64,000 nt of DNA from Streptomyces glaucescens (GTDB lineage Bacteria > Actinomycetota > Actinomycetes > Streptomycetales > Streptomycetaceae), in the NCBI RefSeq assembly GCF_000761215.1, contig NZ_CP009438.1, positions 5,994,501-6,058,500 on the forward strand, written 5' to 3'. Below, piece by piece: positions 43,374 through 52,208 of this stretch. Made by a program: the position numbers and the translations under genes. How positions within the stretch are numbered: position 1 is the stretch's first letter; each line of letters begins with the position of its first letter. The notes under the pieces were generated by a model, which saw nothing but the letters and a program-made list of their open reading frames with translations, ran no database searches and was not told the DNA's origin.

Positions 43374-44936
43374 ATGCCCGACCCGCCGACTCCCCGGGAC
43401 GCCGTCGAGGCGGCGCTGTTCACCGAGTGCTGGGACCCGGTCCTCCGCTACGCCGACCTGTGCGCCGCCGGCCCCGCGGAGGCGACCCGGCTCGCCCGGG
43501 AGGCGTTCGCCCGGGGCGTCCGGGAAGCCCGCGGCAGCGGGTCCGCCCTGCCGCACGGCACCGGCCGCCGCCCCGCCCGGCTGCCCCGGATCCCCCTGCT
43601 GCTGACCGCCGTCCGCGCCACGGCCGCCGCCTGGGAGGCCGCGGGGCAGGGCCACCACCTCGCCCCCGGACTGCGGCGATGGCTCACCTCCGACGACGCC
43701 GCCCGTCACACCGGCCCGCCGCCGCGCCGCCCCCTCGCCCTGCGCGCCCTGCGCGACCTGCCGGAACCCGACGCCGCCCTGCTCTGGCTGACCGAGGTGG
43801 AGGCGCTGCCACCGCCCGTGGCCGCCCGCCGGCTCGGCCTCGACCCGGACGGCGCCGTCGCCGCCCTCACCGAGGCGCGGCGCCTGTTCCGCAACCGCTG
43901 CCTGCGCGCCCTCCTCGACGCGCCGCCCGCCCCCGAGTGCGGCCGCTGCACCCGCCTGCTGGACGCCGCCACCCGCACGCCGGGCACCGAAATCCCCGAG
44001 GACCTCTCCCGCCACCTCGCCCGCTGCGTCGACTGCGCCGAGGCCGAAGCCTGCCTCCGGCCGCACGGCGGCGCCCTGCCCGCCGCCCTCGCCGGCGGGG
44101 TGCTCGGCTGGGGCGGCCCCGCCTACCTGGAACGCCGCCGCCACGCCGCCGGCGCACGGCACAGCCCCGGCCGCCCCGACACCCCCGGGCACGAACCGGA
44201 CGACGGCGCGAGCGGGCAGCCACGCGTCCCGCGCAACGGGCTCCTCGCCGCCGCCGCCCTCGTCTCCCTGCTGGCGCTCGGCGTCACCCTCGCACCCGTC
44301 GTGCACACCACCGGCCGTGCCACCGCGCCCGGCGAGACGACAACCACCGGACCCGGCCCGGCCGCCGCGCCCGGCGAGACGAGGACCACCCGCCCCCGCC
44401 CGTCCCCGACCACCACACCCACACCCACACCCGCCACCCGGTCCGCCCGCCCGGCACCCGCCGGCCCGCCCCCGCCCGCCCCGCCCGCCACCACAGCCGC
44501 CACCGCCACCTCCGGCCGGCCGGACACGCGCCCACGCCCCGGCCCCGACCCGGAGCCCCAGGTCACCGCCACCGCCACCGCCACCGCCCCCACCGCACCG
44601 GACCGCACCCGCACCGGCCACCCCGCCTGCCGTGTCACCTACACCCTCGACAACCAGTGGCCCGACGGCTTCCAGGCCACCGTCACCGTCCGCACCGACC
44701 GCCCCCTCGACGACTGGCACGTCGACTGGACCTTCCCCGACGGCCAGCGGGTGAGCCGGATGTGGGACGCGAGCTTCACCCAGGACGGCCCGCGCGTCAC
44801 CGCCCGCGCGGCCGGCCACAACCGGACGGTCCCCGCCGGCGGCACCCTCACCTTCGGCTTCCTCGCCTCCTGGCAGGCCCGCAACGCCCCGGCGTACGAC
44901 ATCACCCTCAACGGCCTGACCTGCCCGACGCCCTGA
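43374..44936 (+). CDS. Transmembrane sigma-like/ZAS-zinc protein with extracellular CBM2
   Basis: A 520-residue protein with an unusual domain order. Residues 1-185 look like a degenerate ECF sigma factor, with a region 4-like stretch DLPEPDAALLWLTEVEALPP then VAARRLGLDPDGAVAAL. Residues 189-221 hold C189-X2-C192 and the ZAS-type H214-X3-C218-X2-C221 of zinc anti-sigma factors. A single span follows at about 289-311 and then a 105-residue Pro/Thr linker. Residues 419-517 are a family 2 carbohydrate-binding module with bracketing Cys419 and Cys517 and several Trp residues. The topology puts the CBM2 outside and the regulator inside. I infer a cell-surface cellulose/chitin sensor. Confidence 0.8.
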   Translation: MPDPPTPRDAVEAALFTECWDPVLRYADLCAAGPAEATRLAREAFARGVREARGSGSALPHGTGRRPARLPRIPLLLTAVRATAAAWEAAGQGHHLAPGLRRWLTSDDAARHTGPPPRRPLALRALRDLPEPDAALLWLTEVEALPPPVAARRLGLDPDGAVAALTEARRLFRNRCLRALLDAPPAPECGRCTRLLDAATRTPGTEIPEDLSRHLARCVDCAEAEACLRPHGGALPAALAGGVLGWGGPAYLERRRHAAGARHSPGRPDTPGHEPDDGASGQPRVPRNGLLAAAALVSLLALGVTLAPVVHTTGRATAPGETTTTGPGPAAAPGETRTTRPRPSPTTTPTPTPATRSARPAPAGPPPPAPPATTAATATSGRPDTRPRPGPDPEPQVTATATATAPTAPDRTRTGHPACRVTYTLDNQWPDGFQATVTVRTDRPLDDWHVDWTFPDGQRVSRMWDASFTQDGPRVTARAAGHNRTVPAGGTLTFGFLASWQARNAPAYDITLNGLTCPTP

Positions 44937-45151
44937 CGCCCCGACGACCGGGCGGCGCGAGGGCGCGGCGGAAGCCGCGGAAACACGCGGCTGCGCCGCC
45001 GGCCGACAGCGGAAGACCCGGCTGGAGGGCCGGGACGGAAAAAAACCGGTGGCACCCCTCGCCCCGACACGTCTAGGGTGTCCGTGTGTTCGTGATCCGG
45101 GCGGCGACAGGCCGCCCGGCCGGACGGAAGCGGATGAGGAGGTGTCGACCG
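44937..45151. promoter_or_regulatory. Intergenic region with promoter-like TAGGGT upstream of a tiny ORF
   Basis: A 6-bp hairpin (CCCGGC/GCCGGG near 45016-45033) followed by an A-run lies about 80 bases after the CBM2 gene stop. A TAGGGT hexamer near 45074-45079 may be the -10 for the 23-codon ORF and rsgA. Confidence 0.35.
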
Positions 45152-45223
45152 ATGGCTGTCTCTGTGACGGGTGCTGCCCGCATTCAGGAGTCCGTCAAGT
45201 CCACCTCCGCGGTCACCGGCTGA
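45152..45223 (+). CDS. Possible 23-residue leader peptide upstream of rsgA
   Basis: ATG 45152 has an excellent ribosome binding site, GAGGAGG (45136-45142), nine bases upstream and opens 23 codons ending in TGA at 45221-45223. The sequence is MAVSVTGAARIQESVKS followed by six residues. It ends 68 bases before the rsgA ATG, which itself has no clear site. It could be a leader peptide whose translation influences rsgA, or a small protein in its own right. Confidence 0.4.
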   Translation: MAVSVTGAARIQESVKSTSAVTG

Positions 45224-45291
45224 CCTCACACACCTTCACCGTGCCGGGACCGCCCTTGTGAAGGGCCATCCCCTTGACTTCCACCTCCGCC

Positions 45292-46368
45292 ATGTCCACC
45301 GCGCTCGCTCCCTACGGCTGGGACGACGCCTGGGCGGAACAGTTCACCCCCTACGCCGCCGAAGGGCTGCTGCCCGGGCGGGTCGTACGAGTCGACCGCG
45401 GCCAGTGCGACGTGGTCACCGCCGACGGCGTGATCCGCGCGGACACCGCCTTCGTCACCCCGCACGACCCGATGCGGGTCGTGTGCACCGGCGACTGGGT
45501 CGCCGTGGATCCCGCGGGCACCCCGCGGTACGTACGCGCCTGCCTGCCGCGGCGCACCGCGTTCGTGCGGTCCACCTCCTCCAAGCGGTCCGACGGGCAG
45601 ATCCTCGCGGCCAACGTCGACCACGCCGTCGTCGCCGTGTCGCTCGCCGTCGAACTCGACCTCGGCCGGATCGAGCGCTTCCTCGCGCTCGCCTGGGAGT
45701 CCGGCGCCCAGCCCCTGGTCGTGCTCACCAAGGCGGACCTCGTCCCGGACCCGGCGACCCTGGCGCACCTCGTCCAGGACGTGGAGACCAGCGCGCCGGG
45801 CGTGCCGGTGCTGTCCGTGAGCGCCCAGGACGGGGAGGGCCTGGACGTGCTCGTCGCCCTCCTCGGCTCCGGTACGTCGGTGCTGCTCGGACAGTCCGGC
45901 GCGGGCAAGTCCACCCTCGCCAACGCGCTCAAGGGGGAGGACGTCATGGCCGTGCGGGCGGCCCGCGACGTCGATGGCAAGGGCCGGCACACCACCACCA
46001 CCCGCAATCTGCTCGCCCTGCCGGGCGGCGGCGTGCTCATCGACACCCCCGGACTGCGGGGCGTGGGCCTCTACGACGCCGAGACCGGTGTCGAGCAGGT
46101 GTTCGCGGAGATCGAGGAGCTGGCCGGGGGCTGCCGGTTCCACGACTGCGCCCACGAGTCCGAGCCCGGCTGCGCGGTGACCGCCGCCGTCGAGGCCGGG
46201 GAACTGCCGGCCCGCAGGCTGGACAGCTACCGCAAGCTCAAGCGCGAGAACCAGTGGATCGTCGCCAAGACCGACGCCCGGGTCCGGGCGGAGCTGCGCC
46301 GGGACTGGAAGCGCAAGCACGCCGAGGGCCGGGCGATGGTGGAGGCCAAGCGGAAGGGCTGGCGGTAG
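45292..46368 (+). CDS. rsgA: Ribosome small-subunit-dependent GTPase A
   Basis: A 358-residue circularly permuted GTPase that helps late 30S maturation. The N-terminal OB fold is followed by the G domain in permuted order: TKADL (G4), LSVSAQDG (G5), the P-loop GQSGAGKST (G1), TTTTRNLL (G2) and DTPGLRG (G3). The C-terminal zinc knuckle is CRFHDCAHESEPGC. ATG 45292 is the usual-looking start, and a TTG at 45274 is an alternative. The N-terminus WAEQFTPYAAEGLLPGRVV fits actinobacterial RsgA. A strong terminator follows its stop. Confidence 0.95.
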   Translation: MSTALAPYGWDDAWAEQFTPYAAEGLLPGRVVRVDRGQCDVVTADGVIRADTAFVTPHDPMRVVCTGDWVAVDPAGTPRYVRACLPRRTAFVRSTSSKRSDGQILAANVDHAVVAVSLAVELDLGRIERFLALAWESGAQPLVVLTKADLVPDPATLAHLVQDVETSAPGVPVLSVSAQDGEGLDVLVALLGSGTSVLLGQSGAGKSTLANALKGEDVMAVRAARDVDGKGRHTTTTRNLLALPGGGVLIDTPGLRGVGLYDAETGVEQVFAEIEELAGGCRFHDCAHESEPGCAVTAAVEAGELPARRLDSYRKLKRENQWIVAKTDARVRAELRRDWKRKHAEGRAMVEAKRKGWR

Positions 46369-46379
46369 GACGGGGGACG

Positions 46380-46411
46380 GGGCGTCCGGGGCCCGCCCGG
46401 CCCGGACGCCC
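46380..46411 (+). terminator. Terminator of rsgA
   Basis: A perfect 11-bp stem (46380-46390 with 46401-46411) and a 10-base loop start 12 bases after the rsgA stop. Confidence 0.7.
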
Positions 46412-46465
46412 ATGTCCGATTTCCGCCAGCCGCGCTGTCCGCCGTGGCGGAGACTGGATCCCGTG

Positions 46466-47878
46466 ATGGACTCCGTGATGGACGAGGACAGCAGGTACGA
46501 GGCCGTACGCAGCCGGGACGCCCGGTTCGACGGCGCGTTCTTCTTCGCCGTCGAGACCACCGGCATCTACTGCCGGCCGAGCTGCCCGGCGGTGACGCCG
46601 AAGCGGCGCAACGTACGGTTCTTCACCACGGCCGCCGCCGCGCAGGGCTCCGGATTCCGGGCCTGCCGGCGGTGCCGGCCGGACGCCGTGCCCGGCTCGG
46701 CCGACTGGAACGTCCGCGCGGACGTCGTCGGCCGGGCCATGCGGCTGATCGGCGACGGCGTCGTCGACCGGGAGGGCGTCGCGGGACTCGCCGCCCGGCT
46801 GGGCTACAGCGCGCGGCAGGTCCAGCGGCAGCTCACCGCCGAACTCGGCGCCGGCCCGGTCGCGCTCGCCCGGGCGCAGCGGGCGCACACCGCGCGGGTC
46901 CTGCTGCAGACCACCGGGCTCCCGGTGACCGAGATCGCGTTCGCGGCCGGCTTCGCCAGCGTGCGGCAGTTCAACGACACCATCCGCGACATCTACGCCA
47001 TGACCCCGAGCGCGCTGCGCGCCGCCGCGCCCCGGGCGGGCGGCCGCACCACCCGCGGCCCCGGCACGCCGGCCGCCGGCATCCCCCTGCGCCTCGCCCA
47101 CCGCGGCCCCTACCAGGCCGCCCCCGTCTTCGACCTGCTCGAACGCGAAGCCGTCCCCGGCGTCGAGGAGGTGACGGGCCCGCCGGGCGCCCGCGTCTAC
47201 CGCCGCACCCTGCGGCTCCCCTACGGCACCGGCATCGCCGCGGTCCAGGAGCGGCGGGGGAGCGGACGCCCGGGCAGCGCGGTCGCCCACCCGGGCGGCT
47301 GGCTCGACGCCCGGCTGCATCTGACCGACCCCCGCGACCTGACGACCGCCGTGCAGCGGCTGCGCAGGCTGTTCGACCTGGACGCCGACCCGTTCGCCGT
47401 CGACGAGCGGCTGGGCGCCGATCCACGGCTCGGTCCGCTGGTCGCGGCCCGGCCGGGGCTGCGCTCGCCGGGCACCGCCGACCCGGAGGAACTCGCGGTG
47501 CGGACCCTGGCCGGGCCGTCGGCGGCGGAGCTGGTGCGGCGCTACGGCAAGGCGCTCGACGCGCCCTGCGGCAGCCTCACCCACCTCTTCCCCGAACCGG
47601 CGGTCCTCGCGGAAGCCGAGCCCGGCGGTCCGCTCGGTGCCCTCGCCGCCGCCCTCGCCGACGGCGCCGTACGACTCGACCCGGGCGCCGACCGCGACGA
47701 CGCCCAGGCCGCGCTGGAGTCCCTGCCCGGCCTGGACCCGGCCGCCGTGGCCGCGATCCGCGCCCGCGCCCTGGGCGACCCGGACGTCGCCCCGCCCGGC
47801 GCGGACGTCCCCGACACCTGGCGCCCCTGGCGCTCGTACGCCGTACAACACCTGCGCGCAGCAGGGGAGTGGGAGTAA
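46466..47878 (+). CDS. Ada-AlkA fusion: regulator and DNA-3-methyladenine glycosylase
   Basis: A 470-residue fusion. Residues 1-75 are the Ada zinc domain, with Cys36, Cys40, Cys67 and Cys70 in GIYCRPSC and FRACRRCRPD; the first is the methyl phosphotriester acceptor. An AraC helix-turn-helix pair follows (LAARLGYSARQVQRQLTAEL, VTEIAFAAGFASVRQFND). The C-terminal half is AlkA_N plus the HhH-GPD glycosylase, with the hairpin LPGLDPAAVAAIRARALGD and a catalytic Asp in the GADVPDTW region. It therefore senses methylation, activates transcription and excises methylated bases. ogt begins three bases after its stop. Confidence 0.92.
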   Translation: MDSVMDEDSRYEAVRSRDARFDGAFFFAVETTGIYCRPSCPAVTPKRRNVRFFTTAAAAQGSGFRACRRCRPDAVPGSADWNVRADVVGRAMRLIGDGVVDREGVAGLAARLGYSARQVQRQLTAELGAGPVALARAQRAHTARVLLQTTGLPVTEIAFAAGFASVRQFNDTIRDIYAMTPSALRAAAPRAGGRTTRGPGTPAAGIPLRLAHRGPYQAAPVFDLLEREAVPGVEEVTGPPGARVYRRTLRLPYGTGIAAVQERRGSGRPGSAVAHPGGWLDARLHLTDPRDLTTAVQRLRRLFDLDADPFAVDERLGADPRLGPLVAARPGLRSPGTADPEELAVRTLAGPSAAELVRRYGKALDAPCGSLTHLFPEPAVLAEAEPGGPLGALAAALADGAVRLDPGADRDDAQAALESLPGLDPAAVAAIRARALGDPDVAPPGADVPDTWRPWRSYAVQHLRAAGEWE

Positions 47879-47881
47879 CCC

Positions 47882-48391
47882 GTGAGCAGCACCTACTGGA
47901 CGCACCTCGACAGCCCGCTCGGCAGGCTCCTCCTCACCGCCGACGCTGACGGCGCCCTGACGTCCCTGACCGTGCCCGGCCAGAAGGGCGGGGCGGTGGT
48001 GCGGGAGGAGTGGCGGGCGGACGGCGGCCCCTTCCGCGAGGCCGCCGCACAGCTCACCGCCTACTTCGCGGGCGACCTCGAGGAGTTCGCGCTGCCGCTG
48101 CGGGCGCACGGCACCGCGTTTCGCGAGCGGGTCTGGGCGGCCCTCGACGACATCCCCTACGGGGCGACCACGACCTACGGCGAGATCGCCCGGCGGATCG
48201 GGGCACCCCGGGCCGCCGTACGCGCCGTCGGCGGGGCGATCGGCGCCAATCCGCTGCTGATCGTCCGCCCCTGCCACCGGGTGATCGGCTCCGACGGAGC
48301 CCTCACCGGCTACGCGGGCGGCCTCGACCGCAAGATCCGGCTCCTCGAACTGGAGGGCCTGGTGGTCCAGGGGGTGGCGAACGCCCCCTGA
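47882..48391 (+). CDS. ogt: Methylated-DNA-protein-cysteine methyltransferase
   Basis: A 169-residue suicide O6-alkylguanine transferase. Cys131 in RPCHRVIGSDG accepts the alkyl group. The helix-turn-helix region reads YGATTTYGEIARRIGAP, and AVGGAIGANPLLI is the family stretch before the active site. It starts at GTG 47882, three bases after the Ada-AlkA stop, so the two form an adaptive-response operon. Together with AlkA activity it repairs O6-methylguanine, N3-methyladenine and phosphotriesters. Confidence 0.95.
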   Translation: MSSTYWTHLDSPLGRLLLTADADGALTSLTVPGQKGGAVVREEWRADGGPFREAAAQLTAYFAGDLEEFALPLRAHGTAFRERVWAALDDIPYGATTTYGEIARRIGAPRAAVRAVGGAIGANPLLIVRPCHRVIGSDGALTGYAGGLDRKIRLLELEGLVVQGVANAP

Positions 48392-48412
48392 GACGCAGCC
48401 GGGGGCCGGTCG

Positions 48413-48802
48413 TCAGGCGGAGGCGGCGGGCCGGTCGTCGTCCAGGCCCCAGCTGTACACCCGGCGCGGGCGGATCCGGATCAGCTCCTCGCTGAAGTGC
48501 GGACCCAGGTCGTGCGGGCCCACCAGCAGCTCGGCCTCGCCCCGGACCTCCACGCCGCGCACCTTCCACGGCCGCAGGCTCGCGATGTCGTCGGCGACCA
48601 GCGCGAGCAGCGGGTTCTTCTGGAGGTTGCGCCACTTCTTGGTACGGCCCATGGTGTAGCCGCCGATCAGGATCGTGTCGTCGTCCTGGAGGAAGTAGGC
48701 GACCGGGTTCGCCTGCGGCTGGCCCTGCGGATCCACCGTGGCCATCCGCCCCAGCCGCTGTCCCCGCAGATACGTCCGCTCGGCCTCGCTGAACTCGTTC
48801 AT
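48413..48802 (-). CDS. PPOX-class F420- or FMN-dependent enzyme
   Basis: A 129-residue split-barrel protein of the pyridoxamine-phosphate-oxidase-like class. RLGRMATVDPQGQPQANPVA near the N-terminus, MGRTKKWRNLQKNPLLALV in the middle and GEAELLV fit the actinobacterial PPOX F420 subgroup. The Lys/Arg-rich TKKWRN stretch binds the flavin or deazaflavin phosphate. ATG 48802 (MNEFSEAER) is taken; an upstream in-frame ATG adds 11 residues without family similarity. It converges on ogt. Confidence 0.85.
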   Translation of the reverse strand: MNEFSEAERTYLRGQRLGRMATVDPQGQPQANPVAYFLQDDDTILIGGYTMGRTKKWRNLQKNPLLALVADDIASLRPWKVRGVEVRGEAELLVGPHDLGPHFSEELIRIRPRRVYSWGLDDDRPAASA

Positions 48803-48884
48803 GCCGACCAGCCAAGCACGCCGCCACGCCGTCACAGCACTTCGCCGTCTCAGGGCGCGGGGCGTACGGAAGCGCGCCGGGGAG

Positions 48885-49367
48885 TCAGCCCAGGAACACC
48901 GCGCCCAGCCACGCGCCCATGATCAGCAGGCAGGCGACCAGCTCCGCCAGCACGCTCCACCCACCGGACCGCATCGCCGTGCGCAGCGCCGCCCGCGCCT
49001 CGCCGGACCGGCCCAGCCGCAGCCGCTCGCACAGGTAGATCCCGCCCAGGAAGCCCGGCACCGCGCCCAGCACCGGCAGCAGGAAGAACCCGAGCAGCGC
49101 GCCGAGACCGGCGTACACCGCCATCCGGACGGTCGCCCCGCTCGCCTGGAGCCGTCGCGGTGGCAGCGCCCAGCGCACCACCTGCGAGAGGAACAACGCG
49201 ACGGTGGCGCCGACCAGCACCCACCAGGCGACCGGTCGCGGATCCGTCAGGGCCCACCACATCACCGCGGCCCACACCAGCCACGACCCGGGAACGCCCG
49301 GCAGGAGCACTCCGCACAGGCCGAGCAGCATGACCAGACCGACCAGCAGGAGCTCCCACACTCCCAT
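48885..49367 (-). CDS. DUF456 family membrane protein
   Basis: A 160-residue hydrophobic protein with about four to five membrane spans. Family markers are LCGVLLPGVPGSWLVW at the start, then the soluble QASGATVRMAVYAGLGALLG and FLGGIYLCERLRLG. It is a widespread actinobacterial family of unknown role. The ATG at 49367 follows an AGGAG-poor leader, and the assignment of the start rests on the family N-terminus. Confidence 0.85.
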   Translation of the reverse strand: MGVWELLLVGLVMLLGLCGVLLPGVPGSWLVWAAVMWWALTDPRPVAWWVLVGATVALFLSQVVRWALPPRRLQASGATVRMAVYAGLGALLGFFLLPVLGAVPGFLGGIYLCERLRLGRSGEARAALRTAMRSGGWSVLAELVACLLIMGAWLGAVFLG

Positions 49368-49432
49368 GAGCCCAGGGTGCCCGAGCCCGCCCGGGCGCGC
49401 AGTCCGCGCGGGCGGGTGCGGAGCCACGGCGG

Positions 49433-50461
49433 TCAGGGACGCTCGCGGGCCACCCAGCCGCGCTCGTGCGCCTGCCAGCCGAGCTGCATCCGGGTCGTCA
49501 CCCCGGTCAGCTCCATCAGCCGCTTCACCCGGCGCTGCACGGTCCGCAGGCCCAGGTCGAGCTGCTTGGCGACACTCGCGTCCGTCATCCCGGCGAGCAG
49601 CAGCGACACGATCTCCAGGTCCGTGCCGTCGGGCCCGTCCGGTTCCTGCTCGGTGACCCCCGACCCGCCGAGCCGCAGCGGCAGCGCCTGCCCCCACACC
49701 GACTCGAACAGGCCGGACAGCAGCTCCAGCAGCCCGCTGGCGTGCACCACGAGCGCGGCCGGCTCGGCGGTGGGACGGGTCAGCGGCACCAGCGCCAGCG
49801 AGCGGTCCGCGACGACCAGCTTCGTCGGCACCCGGTCCGCCACCCGCACCTGCTCGTCCCGGGCGAGCGCGGCGGTCAGCTCGGTGATGCCGTCCGGCCG
49901 CCCCAGCACGGCCCGCTCGACGACCACCCGGTAGCGCACCCCGCGCGCGGCGGCCCGCTCCTCGGCGTCGTTCTCCATACCGGTCACGGCCACCGGGTCA
50001 CCGGTGACCAGCGCGCACACCTCCTCCGCCGCGCCGAGCTGCACCTGCAGGAACCGCTGGGTGACCGCCGCCGCGCCGATCACCACCTCGACCAGGTCGT
50101 GCACGGCGGGCTCGGCGGCCGCCGCCCGGTACTCCTCGGCGAGCAGTGCCGCCGTCAGCTCCGCCCGCTCCAGCTCGTGCCGCTGCTGGACGAGCAGCGC
50201 GCCCAGCGCCACCCCCGGCGGGGCGGCCACCCAGCGGCCCGGGCGGGCGGAGGACTGCGCGGCGAGCCCGTGCCGCTCCAGGCGGCGCAGTGCCCGCTCG
50301 GTGTCCTGCTCGCCCAGCGCCAGCCGGCGCGCCAGATCGGGCAGGTCGGCGGCGCCCGCCGCGACCAGCGCGCGGTACGCCGCCTCGTGCCGCTCGTCCA
50401 GCCCTATCGCTGCCAGCACCAGGCCCCGCCCCTCCCCGACGATCGGTCCCACGGTGTCCAC
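49433..50461 (-). CDS. TrmB/LuxR-type transcriptional regulator
   Basis: The 342-residue protein begins with a TrmB-like winged helix (YRALVAAGAADLPDLARRLA, then TERALRRLERHGLAA). The middle 180 residues are a ligand or phospholipase-D-like sensory region. It ends with a LuxR helix-turn-helix (EIVSLLLAGMTDASVAKQLD, LRTVQRRVKRLMELTGV). This architecture is a Streptomyces-typical group of LuxR regulators. Targets are unknown; it is divergent from the PP2C-like gene with a 280-base gap. Confidence 0.88.
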   Translation of the reverse strand: MDTVGPIVGEGRGLVLAAIGLDERHEAAYRALVAAGAADLPDLARRLALGEQDTERALRRLERHGLAAQSSARPGRWVAAPPGVALGALLVQQRHELERAELTAALLAEEYRAAAAEPAVHDLVEVVIGAAAVTQRFLQVQLGAAEEVCALVTGDPVAVTGMENDAEERAAARGVRYRVVVERAVLGRPDGITELTAALARDEQVRVADRVPTKLVVADRSLALVPLTRPTAEPAALVVHASGLLELLSGLFESVWGQALPLRLGGSGVTEQEPDGPDGTDLEIVSLLLAGMTDASVAKQLDLGLRTVQRRVKRLMELTGVTTRMQLGWQAHERGWVARERP

Positions 50462-50741
50462 CCGTGGCGGGAACCGGCCACGGCGCGAACCCGCCGTCGC
50501 ACATCATCGCCGTACCGCCTCGCCCTCTGCCAAGGTGGGGTCACCGGTGCCGACGGGGGCCGGGCCTGTTGGCGTCGCCGGGCGGTTCTCCCGTGGGGGG
50601 TGGAGCCGCCCGGCGGCCGCCGCACCCGCCCGCACCGCTGCCCGGCGCCCTGCCCCGGCACGCCGCGCGACGCGGCACGGAGGACGGGATTTTTCCCGAT
50701 GACCCGTTTCCCGCCGGGCGGCTCGGTGGACAATGACCGGC

Positions 50742-52133
50742 ATGAGCCAGCAGGGGGGAAGGCCCACCGGTGACTCCGACGACTGGTGGGGGCAGTTGTA
50801 CGACGACGCCACCGAGGACACGGGCCCCACACGGACGCCGGATTCGCTGGACGACCGGTTCGCCTCCGCGTCCGGAGCGGTGACCGGCGGGCCGCCCGGC
50901 CGGGGTTCGCCGGACGACGGCCCGGCCCGCGCGCCGGGTGCCGCCCCCGGTCCGGCGGCCGCACCGGGGCCCCGCGTACCGGCCCCGCGCGGCGGCCCGG
51001 CCGCGGTGCCCGTGCCACCGCCCGCGTCACCCGGCCGCCCCGCCGTCCCGCCGGGTACGCCCGCCACCCCGCCCGCCGACCCGCAGGCCGCGCCGCCCCC
51101 GTCGCCTTCCGCCCCCCTCCCGCACGTCGGCTCCGGGCCCCCGACCTACGATCCGGAACCGACCGCGCTGCCCGCCGCCGACCCCGACGACCTCGGCGAC
51201 CTGGTCCCCGACACGGTGCTCGACGGTGCCCGGCACGGCACCTGCACCCTGCGGGCCGCCTCGGTCCGCGGCGACTTGGCCCGCCACCGCGGCGAGCCCC
51301 GCCGCGACGCGCTGCTCACCGCCCGCTTCGGCAGCGGCGACCACGCGCTGCTGCTCGTCGCGCTGGCCACCGGGGCCCGGGCCACCCCGCGCGCGCACCG
51401 CGCCGCCGCCGAGCTGTGCCGGTGGATCGGCGGAGCCGTCGGCCGCAGCCACGCACGGCTCGCCGACGACATCCGCGCGGGCCGCCGCGGCGACCTGAAG
51501 TCCGGCCTGCACCGGCTGACCGCCCGCAGCCTCGGCAGGCTCCGGGCGGGCGCCGCCGACCAGGGGCTGCGCCCGGAGGAGTACGCGGCCACCCTCCGCT
51601 GCCTGCTGCTGCCCGCCGACCCCGCCTGCCGGACCCGGGTGTTCTTCGGCGTCGGCGCGGGCGGCCTGTTCCGGCTCCGCGACGGCGGCTGGCACGACAT
51701 CGAGCCCCGGGTCACCGAGGTCACCGGCGAGCCCGTGGTGGGCTTCGGCTCGCCCCCCTCCGCGACTCCCGCGACTCCCGCGATGCCCGCGACTTCCGAG
51801 ACGCCCGCCGGCTCCCCCGAGGCCCCGCGGGGCGACCGGCTCACGGGGGACCCCCGCGTCCCGGCACCCCCGGGCCCGTACGACGCGCCCCCCGAGCCGC
51901 CCCGGGAACCGTTCCGGTTCCGCGCCTCCGTCGCCCGGCCGGGTGACGTCCTGCTGCTGTGCACGGCCGGGCTCGCCGAGCCGCTGCGGGGCGAGCCCGC
52001 CCTCCCCGCCCAGCTGACCGGACGGTGGTCGCACCCGCGGCCGCCGGGCCTCGCCGCGTTCCTCGCCGACGTGCAGACCCGGGTGAAGGGGTACGCCGAC
52101 GACCGTTCGGCGGCGGCGGTCTGGGAGGCGTGA
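50742..52133 (+). CDS. PP2C-like phosphatase protein with disordered N-terminus
   Basis: The 463-residue protein has about 135 N-terminal residues rich in Pro, Ala and Gly, then a divergent PP2C-type domain. The body includes RRDALLTARFGSGDHALLLV, the ELCRWIGGAVGRSHARLADD helix and PGDVLLLCTAGLAEPL, the last typical of bacterial PP2C phosphatases. Metal-binding aspartates of canonical PP2C are not all evident, so catalysis is uncertain. A short repeat (ATPATPAMPATSETPAG) lies in a surface loop. ATG 50742 is preferred because GACAAT ends seven bases upstream, indicating a leaderless mRNA. Confidence 0.72.
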   Translation: MSQQGGRPTGDSDDWWGQLYDDATEDTGPTRTPDSLDDRFASASGAVTGGPPGRGSPDDGPARAPGAAPGPAAAPGPRVPAPRGGPAAVPVPPPASPGRPAVPPGTPATPPADPQAAPPPSPSAPLPHVGSGPPTYDPEPTALPAADPDDLGDLVPDTVLDGARHGTCTLRAASVRGDLARHRGEPRRDALLTARFGSGDHALLLVALATGARATPRAHRAAAELCRWIGGAVGRSHARLADDIRAGRRGDLKSGLHRLTARSLGRLRAGAADQGLRPEEYAATLRCLLLPADPACRTRVFFGVGAGGLFRLRDGGWHDIEPRVTEVTGEPVVGFGSPPSATPATPAMPATSETPAGSPEAPRGDRLTGDPRVPAPPGPYDAPPEPPREPFRFRASVARPGDVLLLCTAGLAEPLRGEPALPAQLTGRWSHPRPPGLAAFLADVQTRVKGYADDRSAAAVWEA

Positions 52134-52208
52134 ACGCGCCCGGTGTGGATTCATGGACCGAGGGGACCCGACCGGACGTCGTCGCACAGCGAAGGGACGC
52201 AGGGATCC

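Noticed and set aside
45274..45291. TTG start for rsgA
   Set aside because: TTG is rare and its upstream site is not better than that of ATG 45292; the family N-terminus fits the ATG.
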